Part shown: piece after piece, positions 1 through 9,358 of the stretch | Layout: each line of letters starts with the position of its first letter | How positions within the stretch are numbered: the first letter of the stretch is position 1 | From: Amycolatopsis sp. DSM 110486 | GTDB lineage: Bacteria > Actinomycetota > Actinomycetes > Mycobacteriales > Pseudonocardiaceae | DNA: 64,000 nucleotides | Direction: 5' to 3' | Assembly: GCF_019468465.1 (NCBI RefSeq) | Contig: NZ_CP080519.1 | Span: forward strand, 2,743,001-2,807,000 | Notes under the pieces: generated by a model | Told to the model about the DNA's origin: nothing | The model's database searches: none | What the model saw: only the letters and a program-made list of their open reading frames with translations | Translations under genes and position numbers: made by a program

Positions 1-1042
1 TCTTGATCCCGCGGCGCGCGGACAACAGCGCGCCCACGAAGGTCCCCACGGCGACGAGCGTGGACAACAGACCGTAACCGTCGGCCTGGGTGTGGAAGAC
101 GTTGGCGGCGACGATCGGCAGCGACGTGAAGTAGGTGATGCCGAACGTGCTGACGAAGAACATCAGCACCATCACCGTGACCAGGTCGGAGCGGTGGCGC
201 ACATAGCGCAGGCCCTCCATGAGCTGGCCCTTCGCGCGGGGGATCGCGGGGCCGCGGAAAAGCTTGGCGGGGTTCATCATCGCCAGCCCGGTGACCACGG
301 CGATCGTGCTCACCGCGTTGGCGATGAAGAGCCAGCCGGTGCCCACCCAGGTGATCGCGAACCCGGCGATGGCCGGGCCGACGATGCGCGCCAGGTTGAA
401 GATCGACGAGTTCAGCGCCACGGCGTTGGCGATCTGGTCGCGGCCCACCATCTCGGCCACGAACGACTGCCGCGTCGGCACCTCCATCGCCGAGGTGATG
501 CCGAGCATCATGCACAACAGGTACACGTGCCAGATCTGCACGACACCGGTCAGATTCAGCACGCCCAGCAACGTCGCCTGCAGGCAGTTGACGCTCTGGA
601 TGAGGATCAGCAGCCGCCGCTTGTCCACGCGGTCCGCGATCACGCCGGCCTGCAGCGACAGCAGCAGTGTCGGCGTGAACTGGAACGCGACGGCGATCCC
701 CAGTGCGACCGGGTTGTTCCCCGAGAGCTGGAACACCAGCCAGTCCTGGGCAATGCGCTGCATCCAGGTGCCGACGTTGGAGATGACCTGGCCGGTGAAG
801 AACAGCCGGTAGTTGCGCACGCGCAGCGACGCGAACATGCCCTTGCCGCGCTTCGGCTCCGCGGGTCTGTCGGGTTCGGCCGGCTCCTTGCGCACGCGAT
901 CGGCGCCGTCGGGCAGGCTCGGGGTGCGCTGTGTTGGGGTGCCGGGTGGTCCGGAGACAGGCGGGCTGGCCGGCTGTGGCGCCGTGTCCCGGGTAGCAAT
1001 GGGTTCGGTCGTACGCTCTGCTTCGCTACCCGTGGTCGCCAC
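1..1042 (-). CDS. MFS transporter, 3' end outside window
   Basis: Read on the minus strand from a GTG at 1042-1040, the frame stays open to the window edge. After about 70 Pro/Thr-rich residues the protein enters a typical MFS_3 (enterobactin-exporter-like) sequence: NYRLFFTGQVISNVGTWMQR, then ADRVDKRRLL (the loop 2-3 motif A region) and several hydrophobic segments. It is probably a 12-helix inner-membrane drug or metabolite exporter. The GTG lies 5 bases after the stop of the MarR gene, so the two genes form an operon and the regulator probably controls the exporter. The substrate cannot be told from sequence. Confidence 0.85.
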   Translation of the reverse strand, partial: MATTGSEAERTTEPIATRDTAPQPASPPVSGPPGTPTQRTPSLPDGADRVRKEPAEPDRPAEPKRGKGMFASLRVRNYRLFFTGQVISNVGTWMQRIAQDWLVFQLSGNNPVALGIAVAFQFTPTLLLSLQAGVIADRVDKRRLLILIQSVNCLQATLLGVLNLTGVVQIWHVYLLCMMLGITSAMEVPTRQSFVAEMVGRDQIANAVALNSSIFNLARIVGPAIAGFAITWVGTGWLFIANAVSTIAVVTGLAMMNPAKLFRGPAIPRAKGQLMEGLRYVRHRSDLVTVMVLMFFVSTFGITYFTSLPIVAANVFHTQADGYGLLSTLVAVGTFVGALLSARRGIK

Positions 1043-1047
1043 CGGTG

Positions 1048-1479
1048 TTAGTTCCCCGCCATCCTGTCGATGATCTCAGCGGCGCGGGAGAGCACTTCCA
1101 GCTCTTCCTCGCCGAGTTCGGCCAGTTGCCGATCCAGCCACGCCTCCCGGACGGAAATGGCCTGCTTCACGTAGGCCATGCCGCTGTCGGACAGCTCCAC
1201 GATGGCCTGCCGGCCATCCGTCGGGTGCGGGCGCCGCTCGACGAACCCCATCTCCTCGAGCGCGGCGATGACCCTCGTCATCGAGGGCGGCTGGACGCCT
1301 TCCTTGGCGGCCAGCTGACCAGGCGTCAGCGGGCCGCACTTGTGCAAGGTGGACAGCGCCGCGGTCTGCGTCAACGTCACGTCGTCGCCCACGCGCTGTG
1401 CCCGGAGCCGGCGGTTGAGCCGGACCACCGCGAGACGCAGGCGGCTCGCGAGGGAGCGCTCATGCGTGTCACCGGACAT
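1048..1479 (-). CDS. MarR family transcriptional regulator
   Basis: 143 residues, the usual MarR length. The central winged helix is clear: LTQTAALSTLHKCGPLTPGQLA for the first helices, PPSMTRVIAALEEMGFVER for the recognition helix, and RRPHPTDGRQAIVELS for the wing with the conserved D-x-R. It should act as a dimer that represses its own operon and the adjoining MFS exporter, with release by a small ligand. The ATG at 1479 is preceded by GAGG about 12 bases upstream, and an imperfect palindrome lies between the two. Confidence 0.9.
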   Translation of the reverse strand: MSGDTHERSLASRLRLAVVRLNRRLRAQRVGDDVTLTQTAALSTLHKCGPLTPGQLAAKEGVQPPSMTRVIAALEEMGFVERRPHPTDGRQAIVELSDSGMAYVKQAISVREAWLDRQLAELGEEELEVLSRAAEIIDRMAGN

Positions 1480-1482
1480 ATA

Positions 1483-1492
1483 GTTAGCTTAC
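1483..1492. promoter_or_regulatory. Candidate MarR operator
   Basis: GTTAGCTTAC is an 8/10 symmetric element centred on AGCT. It lies directly in front of the MarR start codon, between it and the GAGG ribosome-binding sequence. MarR proteins commonly bind such short palindromes in their own leader. Assignment rests on position and symmetry only. Confidence 0.35.
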
Positions 1493-1597
1493 CTCACGAA
1501 AATGGCGCCGGAGGGTGAACCCCGCCACCCTCCGCGATCACGCTCAGCTCAGCGCCGACCGCTTTCGGCACCGGTCAGTGCGACGCCCTTTCCACGC

Positions 1598-3064
1598 TCA
1601 GCTCAACGCGGCCTGGATCGGACCCACCGCGAAGTACGCCACGAACGCCACCGCGATCACCCACATCAGCGGGTGGACCTGGCGGGCCTTGCCGGTGGCG
1701 GCGCGGATGACGACGTAGCTCACGAAGCCCGCGCCGACGCCGTTGGCGATGGAGTAGGTGAACGGCATGACGACGATCGTCAGGAAGGCCGGCAGCGCGA
1801 TCGAGAAGTCCGTGAAGTCGATTTCGCGGACCTGTCCCATCATCAGCGCGCCCACGACCACCAGCGCCGGCGCGGCGGCCTCGACGGGCACGATCTGGTA
1901 GAGCGGCGTCAGGAACATGGCGGCGAGGAAGAGCACGCCGGTGACGACGTTGGCGAGGCCCGTGCGTGCGCCCTCCGCGATGCCGGAGGCGGACTCGACG
2001 AAGACGGTGTTGGAGCTGGCCGAGCCGAAGCCACCGGCCGCGCCGGCGAGGCCTTCGACGAACAGGGCGCGCCCGACGCCTGCCAACTGGCCGTCCTTGC
2101 CGATCAGGCCGGCTTCCTTGCCGAGGCCGGTCATGGTGCCCATGGCGTCGAAGAAGTCGGCGAGCACGAGCGTGAACACGAGCAGGACGACGGTGATGAT
2201 CGGCAGCCGCGTCCACGCGCCGAAGGACACGTCGCCGACCAGCGACAGGTCGGGGATACCGAGGACGTTCGACGGCAGCGCCGGGTAGCCGAGGTTCCAG
2301 CCCTTGGGATTGGTGCCGTTCGACGGACCGGCCTTCACGATCGCCTCGACGGCGATGGCCAGCACGGTCGAGCTCAGCACGCCGATGAGGATCGCGCCCT
2401 TGACCTTCTTCGCCACGAGGATCGCGGTGAGCAGCAGGCCGACCACGAACACGGCCGTCGGCCAGGAGGCGACCGAGCCGTTGATGCCGAGGCCGACCGG
2501 GACGGTGGTGTGCGCGTCGTCGGGCAGGCGGCGCACGAAACCGGCGTCGACAAGCCCGATGAGGCAGATGAACAGGCCGATGCCGACCGCGATCGCCGAC
2601 TTGAGCGCCGGCGGCACCGCGCGGAACACGGCCGTGCGGAAGCCGGTGAGCACCAGCAGGACGATGATCACGCCCTCGATCACCACCAGGCCCATGGCCT
2701 CGGGCCAGGTCATCTGGGGTGCGAGCGTGACGGCGAGCAGGCTGTTGAGGCCCAGACCGGTGGCGATGGCGAACGGGTAGTTGGCGATCAGGCCCATCAG
2801 GATCGTCATCACACCGGCGACCAGCGCCGTCACCGCGGCCACGGCCGGCACGGGCAGGATGTGGCCGAGCACGTCGGCGTGCGCCGAGGGCGTGCCCGCG
2901 GCGAAGCTGCCGATGATGAGCGGGTTGAGCACCACGATGTAGGCCATGGTCACGAACGTGACGACGCCGCCGCGGATCTCCCGCCCGGCCGTGGAGCCGC
3001 GTTCGGTGATCTTGAAGAACCGGTCCAGAGTGGACACGGCCTCCCGCTCGCGCTGATCCGTCAT
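1598..3064 (-). CDS. NCS2-family purine permease (AzgA-like)
   Basis: 488 residues with about 12-14 hydrophobic segments, so an inner-membrane proton symporter for adenine, guanine or hypoxanthine is expected. Family signatures include FFKITERGST near the N-terminus, GLGLNSLLAVTL (helix 3 region), DFFDAMGTMTGLG at about residue 305 and ESASGIAEGARTGL at about residue 360. These match the AzgA/GhxP branch rather than the uracil/xanthine branch. The gene is separated from the MarR gene by 118 bases and is divergent from DUF2530, so it appears to have its own promoter. Exact base specificity is not readable. Confidence 0.88.
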   Translation of the reverse strand: MTDQREREAVSTLDRFFKITERGSTAGREIRGGVVTFVTMAYIVVLNPLIIGSFAAGTPSAHADVLGHILPVPAVAAVTALVAGVMTILMGLIANYPFAIATGLGLNSLLAVTLAPQMTWPEAMGLVVIEGVIIVLLVLTGFRTAVFRAVPPALKSAIAVGIGLFICLIGLVDAGFVRRLPDDAHTTVPVGLGINGSVASWPTAVFVVGLLLTAILVAKKVKGAILIGVLSSTVLAIAVEAIVKAGPSNGTNPKGWNLGYPALPSNVLGIPDLSLVGDVSFGAWTRLPIITVVLLVFTLVLADFFDAMGTMTGLGKEAGLIGKDGQLAGVGRALFVEGLAGAAGGFGSASSNTVFVESASGIAEGARTGLANVVTGVLFLAAMFLTPLYQIVPVEAAAPALVVVGALMMGQVREIDFTDFSIALPAFLTIVVMPFTYSIANGVGAGFVSYVVIRAATGKARQVHPLMWVIAVAFVAYFAVGPIQAALS

Positions 3065-3132
3065 GCCGTGCCCCTGTCTTGCTCGCTGCTGTCGTGCTCG
3101 TTGCGTGAACGCCCGGGGGTACCCTTCACCAC

Positions 3133-3399
3133 GTGGATGAACCGATCAATCCCGCGGAGGTAACGGGCTCGTTGCGGCACACGCCGGACCTGCCCAAGCG
3201 CCTGACCGACCTGACCCCGGTGGTGATCGTAGGTACCTCGCTGTGGGCCGTCGCGCTGGTGGTGCTCTTTTTCGTCGCCGACGGTGTGTGGGTGTGGACG
3301 GCGTTCGCCGGGATCGTCCTGGGGTTCATCGGCTTCGGCATCATCTTCTGGCAGCGCGCGGCGGCCCGGCGGGGGTCGAAGTCGGCGCAGCGGCTGTAG
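3133..3399 (+). CDS. DUF2530 small membrane protein
   Basis: 88 residues, with two hydrophobic stretches (VVIVGTSLWAVALVVLFFVA and WTAFAGIVLGFIGFGIIFW) separated by a short charged turn. This is the DUF2530 actinobacterial pattern; function unknown. The GTG start at 3133 is chosen because a TACCCT -10 box at 3120-3125 sits 7 bases upstream, predicting a leaderless mRNA. From memory, M. tuberculosis has a DUF2530 gene next to a MarR gene (around Rv0879c-Rv0880), as here. Confidence 0.85.
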   Translation: MDEPINPAEVTGSLRHTPDLPKRLTDLTPVVIVGTSLWAVALVVLFFVADGVWVWTAFAGIVLGFIGFGIIFWQRAAARRGSKSAQRL

Positions 3400-3433
3400 T
3401 TCGGCACGGCGCCTCTAGGTCGACACAGCGCCT

Positions 3434-6259
3434 CTAGTTCAGGAACGTGTGCGGCGCCGGGTCGTCGAGCAGTGCGGTGATGCGGTAGCGCTCGGTCCAG
3501 TGGTCGGTGGCCCAGGCGAACGCGCGGGCCAGACCTTCTGACGTGTCGGCGGCGTGGAGCCGGTTGTCCTCGTCCGACCACCACGGGACGTCGGCGGTGG
3601 TGCCGTCGACGATCACGGTGAGCACATCGTGCAGCAGCGGGCCACCCTCGGGCACGGTGAGGCCGAGCTGGTCGGCGACGAGGCGGATCGCGGGCAGGTC
3701 GGCCCAGGCGACGTACTCGCCGGTGCTGGTCACCTCGTTCGGCAGGGCGCCGGCGAGAGGGACGTCGAGCAGTTCGGCGAGGTGTTCGGGGTCTTCGGGG
3801 GCGGCGATGATCTTGGTCGCCGGCAGCGCGGACGCCGGCCACGGGACGTCGAGGACCACGGCTTTGTCGGCGTCTGCCACGCTCGCGCCGGCCGTGCGGA
3901 CGCGGACCGGGGCGTCGAGGTCGTCGACGTCCACGGGCGACTGGACGAGCGCGCGGTGGGCGCGCGCGGCGAGGCCCGGTGTGAGCGTGCGGGCGGGGTC
4001 GCCGAGGCGGTCGAGCAGGTCGGTGACGTCTTCGGCCGTCGCGAGGTCCAGCGTGGTCCGGACGCCGGCGGCCTGGAGCAGCTCGACGGAGAGCTCGAGG
4101 TCTGGCACCTCGTCGTAGAGGCCGGCGAGGTCGGCCGCGGCAGGCAGGCGCCAAGAGCCGGGGGCTTCGCCGGCGAGCAGGGCATAACGAGCGAGCCACC
4201 AGCCCGCGTGGCCTTCGGGCGCGTGCAGCGCCTGCCACGTCTCGGGCCGCGCGGCGATGAGGCGCAGCGCGGCGGGCCACGCGTCGTCGGCGACGAGGTC
4301 GAGGTCTCTGATCGCCAGGACAGTCGTTGGCGGGCGTTCGAACGAGTCCCACCACGAGTCTTCGTCGGGCAGGCCGTGGTCAGGCTCGTGCGGCTCCTCG
4401 TCGCGGACGACGGCGAACGAGTCGAGCACGCCGACCGCTTCGAGTGTCGGCTGTGGCCAGTCCTCGGCGAACTCCTCGTCGAGAACGGACAGGGCACCAT
4501 CCTCTTCGAACACTTCGGAGTCGAACACGTCGAGAAGAGGAGACGAAGGCAGCACGAGCTCGTCGGCCCGGCGCCAGCCGTCTTCGGACGGGAGGGCAAG
4601 CGCACCGGCCCACTCCGGCGCGTCGTCACCGCACTCCGCGATCAGCCTCAGCACGGCACCCGCGAGGTTCATCCCGTCCAAACCGGACCGGACGTCTTCC
4701 ACACTGCGTTCCACGGCGTACTGCACCTGCTCGGCTTCGAGCAGCTGGCGGGCGTCGGCATGCTTGGCGCCCAAGCGTTCCAGCAACGGGTGCGCCGCCG
4801 CGGGGTGCACGAGCCGCAGCCCCGGAACGTCCACATCGGACAGGAGTTCGAGCAGCTCGTTTGACCCGTCGAGCAGCAATGTGCCGCGCGCGCCGGGCAG
4901 CGTGCGTCCGTCGGACAGCGGCACCGGGAGCCCGTCGAGCTGTGCCGGCGACACGTCGTGCGTGTCCACAGCCACGGCGAGCGCCGCGTACAGTCGGTGC
5001 CACCACCCGGGTTCACGGTCGATCCCGGTGAGCACCTCCATCACGTCCTCGACGCCGATCGCCTGCGCCGACACGGGCTTCAGCACCCGCGCCGCCCCCG
5101 CCGGCGCGGCCACCAGGCCGGGCACGAGGTCGGCCAAGAGCGGCGGCAGGTCCGGCACGTCGACGTCGAGCACCTTCGCCTGCCGGCCGGACACCTCCTT
5201 GTTGTCCATAGTGGACAGCCACGGCTGCGTTGCCAGCTCGGCGAAAACCTGATCCCTCAGCTGCGCGTCCACTGTGGATCGCGGGAATCCGGCCTGGGGC
5301 ACCAGCACGAACCGATGCTCCTGCGGCACAGCCCTGACGAGCCCGACGTATTTCTTCGCCGCCGCCGCGATCGCCTCATCCAGCGCCGCCCCGGGCAACA
5401 CCCTCCGCCGCGACGGCTCCAGCGGCACGGGCGCGATCAACCGCGCCGGCAGCGACAACGCCTCATCCGTCGGCGTCGGCGCATGCAGCACGTCTTCGTC
5501 CAGCGGCTGCGGCACCCCGTCCACGTCGATCGGCACGGCCCAGCCCTCGCGAGTCAGCCACCTTCGACTCTTCTCGGGCCCGGCGATCTCAACCTGATCC
5601 GTGCCGGTGCGCGTCCAAACGCGACCGTCCACTTCAGCCTCACCCAACCACGGCAAGGCCAGCAGAAGGTCGGAAATCTCTTCCTCGAGGGCGTCCAGCA
5701 GCGCCTTCCCACTCTCCGGCTCCCGCAGCGGCAGCCGCACTTCGGTGTCGAACCCCTCCGGCGGTGCCTCCTCTGAAGGCCACGGCAGCCGCAGCACGGG
5801 CACATCCCCGTCCCGCCCGGCCGCCTCCCGCGTGCGCTCCGCGGAGAACCGCACCCCACCTCGCGCCGAAACGACCCGCGGCTCGTCGGACACGGTCAAC
5901 ACCGCCGCAAACCCGACGCCAAACCGCCCGACCGTGTCCAGCCGTTCCTTCGCCGACGCCCGCAACGACGCCAACGACTCCACACCCCGCGTATCCAGCG
6001 GCGCCCCGGTGTTGGCGAACCTCAGCTCACCGTCCACAACGGACACCCTGACCCGGCCGGGGGTCTCGGCCGCCTGCGCCGCGTCCGCCGCGTTCTGCGC
6101 CAGCTCCACGAACAGCCGATCGCGATACGCCCCAACCCTCAAGTCACGCTCGGCGTTGGTGTCCTCCACAAACCGCGTCGGCGAGTCCCGCCACGCGCGC
6201 AACATCGCCTCGCGCAGCCGCCCCGTCCCGAACGGATCCGCCCCCATGCCCTCATTCAC
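3434..6259 (-). CDS. Large GHKL ATPase (sacsin/Hsp90-like N-terminal domain)
   Basis: 941 residues. The N-terminus carries a Bergerat-fold nucleotide site: ELAQNAADAAQ (N box) at about residue 53 and VGRFGVGFAAVL (G-rich lid) at about residue 111. Actinobacterial genomes label such proteins Hsp90-like or sacsin N-terminal ATPase-like. No Hsp90 middle domain is obvious; the remainder is acidic, Leu/Ala-rich and without recognisable motifs. The GTG start overlaps the stop of the DUF3027 gene by 4 bases (GTGA), so the two are translationally coupled and likely work together. A cytoplasmic chaperone or regulatory ATPase role is inferred, not shown. Confidence 0.8.
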   Translation of the reverse strand: MNEGMGADPFGTGRLREAMLRAWRDSPTRFVEDTNAERDLRVGAYRDRLFVELAQNAADAAQAAETPGRVRVSVVDGELRFANTGAPLDTRGVESLASLRASAKERLDTVGRFGVGFAAVLTVSDEPRVVSARGGVRFSAERTREAAGRDGDVPVLRLPWPSEEAPPEGFDTEVRLPLREPESGKALLDALEEEISDLLLALPWLGEAEVDGRVWTRTGTDQVEIAGPEKSRRWLTREGWAVPIDVDGVPQPLDEDVLHAPTPTDEALSLPARLIAPVPLEPSRRRVLPGAALDEAIAAAAKKYVGLVRAVPQEHRFVLVPQAGFPRSTVDAQLRDQVFAELATQPWLSTMDNKEVSGRQAKVLDVDVPDLPPLLADLVPGLVAAPAGAARVLKPVSAQAIGVEDVMEVLTGIDREPGWWHRLYAALAVAVDTHDVSPAQLDGLPVPLSDGRTLPGARGTLLLDGSNELLELLSDVDVPGLRLVHPAAAHPLLERLGAKHADARQLLEAEQVQYAVERSVEDVRSGLDGMNLAGAVLRLIAECGDDAPEWAGALALPSEDGWRRADELVLPSSPLLDVFDSEVFEEDGALSVLDEEFAEDWPQPTLEAVGVLDSFAVVRDEEPHEPDHGLPDEDSWWDSFERPPTTVLAIRDLDLVADDAWPAALRLIAARPETWQALHAPEGHAGWWLARYALLAGEAPGSWRLPAAADLAGLYDEVPDLELSVELLQAAGVRTTLDLATAEDVTDLLDRLGDPARTLTPGLAARAHRALVQSPVDVDDLDAPVRVRTAGASVADADKAVVLDVPWPASALPATKIIAAPEDPEHLAELLDVPLAGALPNEVTSTGEYVAWADLPAIRLVADQLGLTVPEGGPLLHDVLTVIVDGTTADVPWWSDEDNRLHAADTSEGLARAFAWATDHWTERYRITALLDDPAPHTFLN

Positions 6260-8472
6260 CGGGGGCCGTCACCACTCTCAGTGCCCAGGTCACCCTCGCC
6301 GGCCTGTACTTCGGCTACGCGGTCCGCTTCGGTGGCCTGGCCAGCTTCGGCGGCGTGAGCCGCTTCGCCTGCTTCGGCAACCTGGCCCAGCTCGGCGGCT
6401 TCGGCCACCGTGCTGGCGTCGCTCGCGTCGCTGGCCTGGCCAGCTTCAGCGGCCGGGCTCGCTCCGATCGCTTCGGCATCTTCGCGCGCTTCGGCGACGT
6501 TGGTGGCTTCGGTCGCGTTCGTTGCGTCGGAGGGTTCGGCGGAATCGCCGGCAGCTTCCTCGAACGACTCCGCAGCCGACTCCTCGACCGTCGCCGCTTC
6601 CGGCGCCGCGCTCTCCGCGATCTCGTCGGCCGCGGAAACCGCCTGGGCCTCGGGCGCCGCAAGGTCGGCGACCGCTGTGGTTTCCGCGCCCGCGCCATCC
6701 GGAGCAGCCAGCTCGGTGGCAGCTTCCTCAGAAGCTCCGGCGTGAGCCTCGTCAGCCGGTTCCGAACCCTGCTCGGCGGTGTGATCCGCCCACAGCCCCA
6801 CCGCTTCCCAGGCCGCAGCAGCTGGCTTAGCGGGGGCAACGACCTCGGGCTCCGAGGTCACAGCTGCGGAGTCCTCAACCGCATCGGCCGCCGGGGTAGC
6901 GGCGGGCTCGGCGGCGGGATCCGCCTCGGCCGCCGCAACTTCAGCGACCGAGTCAGCAGGCGCTTCTTCCACCGCCGGCTCGGCAGCTTCGACCTCAGGC
7001 GAGACAGCCGGGGGCGACCCCGCCGCTTCGGAGGCGGAAGCCGCCTCCGAAGCCGAGGCCGTCGCGGCCGGTTCGGCCGGTTCGGCCGAGGCAATCGCCT
7101 CCGGGTCCGCAGTCCCAGCCTCGGCGGCGGAAGCCGCCTCCGGAGCCGGGGTCATCGCAACCGGCTCGGCAGAGACAGTCGCCTCAGGCTGCGAGGTCGC
7201 GGCCGCAGTGTCGGCGGCTGCATCCGGCGCCGGGGCGACCGCGGTCGGCTCGGTGATCGAGTCGGCCGAAGCCTCGGCGTCCTGTTCGGCGGGCGCCGAC
7301 TCGGGAGCTGAGGTCGTCGAAACCACCTCGGCTTCCGCGGGCGCAGCCGTGGTGTCGGAAGTTGCTTCCGGCTCCGGGGCAACCGCAGTCGGCTCGGCGA
7401 CGGCGATCGAGTCCGCCGAAGCATCGGCGGCCGGCTCGGCAGAGACCGCGGCCTGCGAAGCGTCCGCTGCGATCGTGTCCGAAGAAGCGGCCGAAGCAGT
7501 CTCCGCAGCCGCGTTCGTCGCGAGAGTTTCACCGGCCGGGGTTTCGGTGATCCCAGCCGAGGCAGCCTCCCCGACAGCGACCTCAACAGCAGCAACCTCA
7601 GCAGCAGCCTCCGGCTCCACCGTCGCCGCGGTGGAAGCCTCTTCAGCAGCAGCCGACGAAGCCTCCGCAGCCACCTCTGACGACGAAGCAGCAGCCGCAG
7701 AGGCCTCAGGCTCACCATCCGACACAAAGTCGATCAACGAATCGTCATAAACCAGTTCCGCCACCGGGATCGACGAGGTGATCTCCACCTCCACCTCGGA
7801 ATGCGCCCCACACCCGTACTCGACGTCCACCGCGTGGCCGTCCGCCGGGGCGATGTCGTTGGTGCACACCCCGAACGCTCCGCGCAGAGACCCGGCGAGC
7901 GGCACGAAAAACCCACAGGACCCACAAGTCGCCGGAGCGCTCCGGGCCATGTCGGAGCGCGGGCCGAACTCGCCGCCGTGCCAGCGGGTGGCGGCGTCCT
8001 GGCGGCCGTAGCGGGAGAGGACGTGGACGCGGCCCAGGCCGACGTCGTGGGCGACCTCTTCGACGGCCGGGTCGTCGGACTGCAGGTACGCGGGCGCGAG
8101 GCGCGGGTCGTCCTTGTCGGTGGGGAAGATGTCGCCCACGCCGAGGTCGCCGGCGCGCACGCGTTGCTCCCAGGGAACCCACGTGGGTGCGACCAGGGAG
8201 TCCGGGCCGGGCAGGAGGGCGAGCTCGCTCACGGTCACCGGCTCGTCCAGGCCGGCGACGGCGACCGTCACGGCCCAGCACCAGCCGTGGTAGCCGGGCA
8301 CCGACGCCTCGAACAGGTGGGTCGCCGAGACGGCGTCCTCGGAGGTCACGGCGACGTGCTCGCCGACCTGCTCGGCCGGGGCGTCCGCCAGCACAGCTTC
8401 GCGCGCAAAGTCTTCCGCGTCCGCGAGCTTCCGCTGGATAGAGCCGTCGTCCAGGGTCAACAGCAACGTCAT
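6256..8472 (-). CDS. DUF3027 protein with very long Ala/Glu-rich tail
   Basis: Start set at the ATG at 8472 (MTLLLTLDDGSIQRKL), giving 738 residues; the upstream extension of this frame is non-homologous. Residues 1-250 are the DUF3027 core, with four cysteines (C183, C186, C203, C221) arranged like a zinc-binding knuckle, for example ATCGSCGFFVPL. Residues from about 255 to the end are almost only A, E, S, V, P, T and D, acidic and repetitive, and likely disordered. From memory, the mycobacterial homologue is about 250 residues, that is, the core alone. The gene overlaps the downstream GHKL ATPase gene by 4 bases. Function unknown; the cysteine knuckle suggests nucleic-acid or protein binding. 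Confidence 0.85.
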   Translation of the reverse strand: MTLLLTLDDGSIQRKLADAEDFAREAVLADAPAEQVGEHVAVTSEDAVSATHLFEASVPGYHGWCWAVTVAVAGLDEPVTVSELALLPGPDSLVAPTWVPWEQRVRAGDLGVGDIFPTDKDDPRLAPAYLQSDDPAVEEVAHDVGLGRVHVLSRYGRQDAATRWHGGEFGPRSDMARSAPATCGSCGFFVPLAGSLRGAFGVCTNDIAPADGHAVDVEYGCGAHSEVEVEITSSIPVAELVYDDSLIDFVSDGEPEASAAAASSSEVAAEASSAAAEEASTAATVEPEAAAEVAAVEVAVGEAASAGITETPAGETLATNAAAETASAASSDTIAADASQAAVSAEPAADASADSIAVAEPTAVAPEPEATSDTTAAPAEAEVVSTTSAPESAPAEQDAEASADSITEPTAVAPAPDAAADTAAATSQPEATVSAEPVAMTPAPEAASAAEAGTADPEAIASAEPAEPAATASASEAASASEAAGSPPAVSPEVEAAEPAVEEAPADSVAEVAAAEADPAAEPAATPAADAVEDSAAVTSEPEVVAPAKPAAAAWEAVGLWADHTAEQGSEPADEAHAGASEEAATELAAPDGAGAETTAVADLAAPEAQAVSAADEIAESAAPEAATVEESAAESFEEAAGDSAEPSDATNATEATNVAEAREDAEAIGASPAAEAGQASDASDASTVAEAAELGQVAEAGEAAHAAEAGQATEADRVAEVQAGEGDLGTESGDGPR

Positions 8473-8522
8473 GGCCCCAATTGTGCCGCACGCATCCGCG
8501 CGGCCCGTGCCAGGCTGTTCCC

Positions 8523-9320
8523 GTGCGCACTCCCCTGACGCGAACCCCGTTGATCTGGCCGCTGCTGGCGGTGGCTCTGCTCGGCGGCTGCGCCGGCACG
8601 CAGGCGACACAACCCCCGCCCGAAGAGCTCACTGTGCAGGTGCTGCAGACGCTGCCGCACGACACGTCGGCCTTCACCGAGGGCCTCGAGTTCGCCGGCA
8701 CGACGCTGTACGAGAGCCGCGGCCTCTCCGGCGCGTCCGCGCTCACCGCGGGCGCCGCCGGCCAGAAGCCCACCACGCGCGTGGCGCTGCCGTCGCCGCT
8801 GTTCGCGGAGGGCATCACGATCCTCGGGCCCAAGCTGTGGCAGCTGACCTGGCAGGACGGCTTCGCCATCGAACGCGATTCGAAAACCTTGGCCGAGCTG
8901 CGCCGCGTGCCCTTCGACGGCGAGGGCTGGGGCCTGTGCCACCAGCCCAGCGGCCGGCTGGTCATGAGCAACGGCACCTCGCAGCTCACGTTCCGTGACC
9001 CGCAGACGTTTGCGATCACCGGGAGCGTCGACGTCGGCGTGGACCAGCTCAACGAACTCGAGTGTGTCGGTGACACGGTGTACGCGAACGTGTGGAAAAC
9101 CGGCACCATCCTGCGCATCGACTCCAAAACCGGACACATCACCGGACGCATTGACGCCGGCGGACTCCGCACCCCGGTCAACCCCGGAGAAGACGTGCTC
9201 AACGGCATCGCGGCCGTCCCCGGCACCGACGAATTCCTCGTCACGGGCAAGCTCTGGCCCGCGATGTACCGGGTGAAGTTCGTCCCCGCCGGCGCCGCCG
9301 GGACACAGAACGGCACGTGA
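8523..9320 (+). CDS. Glutaminyl-peptide cyclotransferase, lipoprotein
   Basis: 265 residues from the GTG at 8523. An N-terminal signal with RTPL...LLAVALLGGC fits lipoprotein export and anchoring at C22 or nearby. The mature part is the beta-propeller glutaminyl cyclase family (Glu_cyclase_2, plant QC type): TSAFTEGLEFAG, YESRGLSG, GEGWGLCHQPSGRLVMSNG, LNELECVGDTVYANVW and LNGIAAVPGTDEFLVTGKLW. It would convert N-terminal glutamine of secreted peptides to pyroglutamate at the cell surface. It is divergent from DUF3027 with only 50 bases between starts, so the two promoters must overlap. Confidence 0.88.
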   Translation: MRTPLTRTPLIWPLLAVALLGGCAGTQATQPPPEELTVQVLQTLPHDTSAFTEGLEFAGTTLYESRGLSGASALTAGAAGQKPTTRVALPSPLFAEGITILGPKLWQLTWQDGFAIERDSKTLAELRRVPFDGEGWGLCHQPSGRLVMSNGTSQLTFRDPQTFAITGSVDVGVDQLNELECVGDTVYANVWKTGTILRIDSKTGHITGRIDAGGLRTPVNPGEDVLNGIAAVPGTDEFLVTGKLWPAMYRVKFVPAGAAGTQNGT

Positions 9321-9358
9321 TCGGGCGGAACGGCACCCGGATGAGGCAGGATTGACGC

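Noticed and set aside
1502..3163. Plus-strand open frame opposite the purine permease
   Set aside because: Composition (His/Asp/Arg/Gly-rich without hydrophobic pattern) is that of an antisense shadow; the minus strand has full NCS2 homology.
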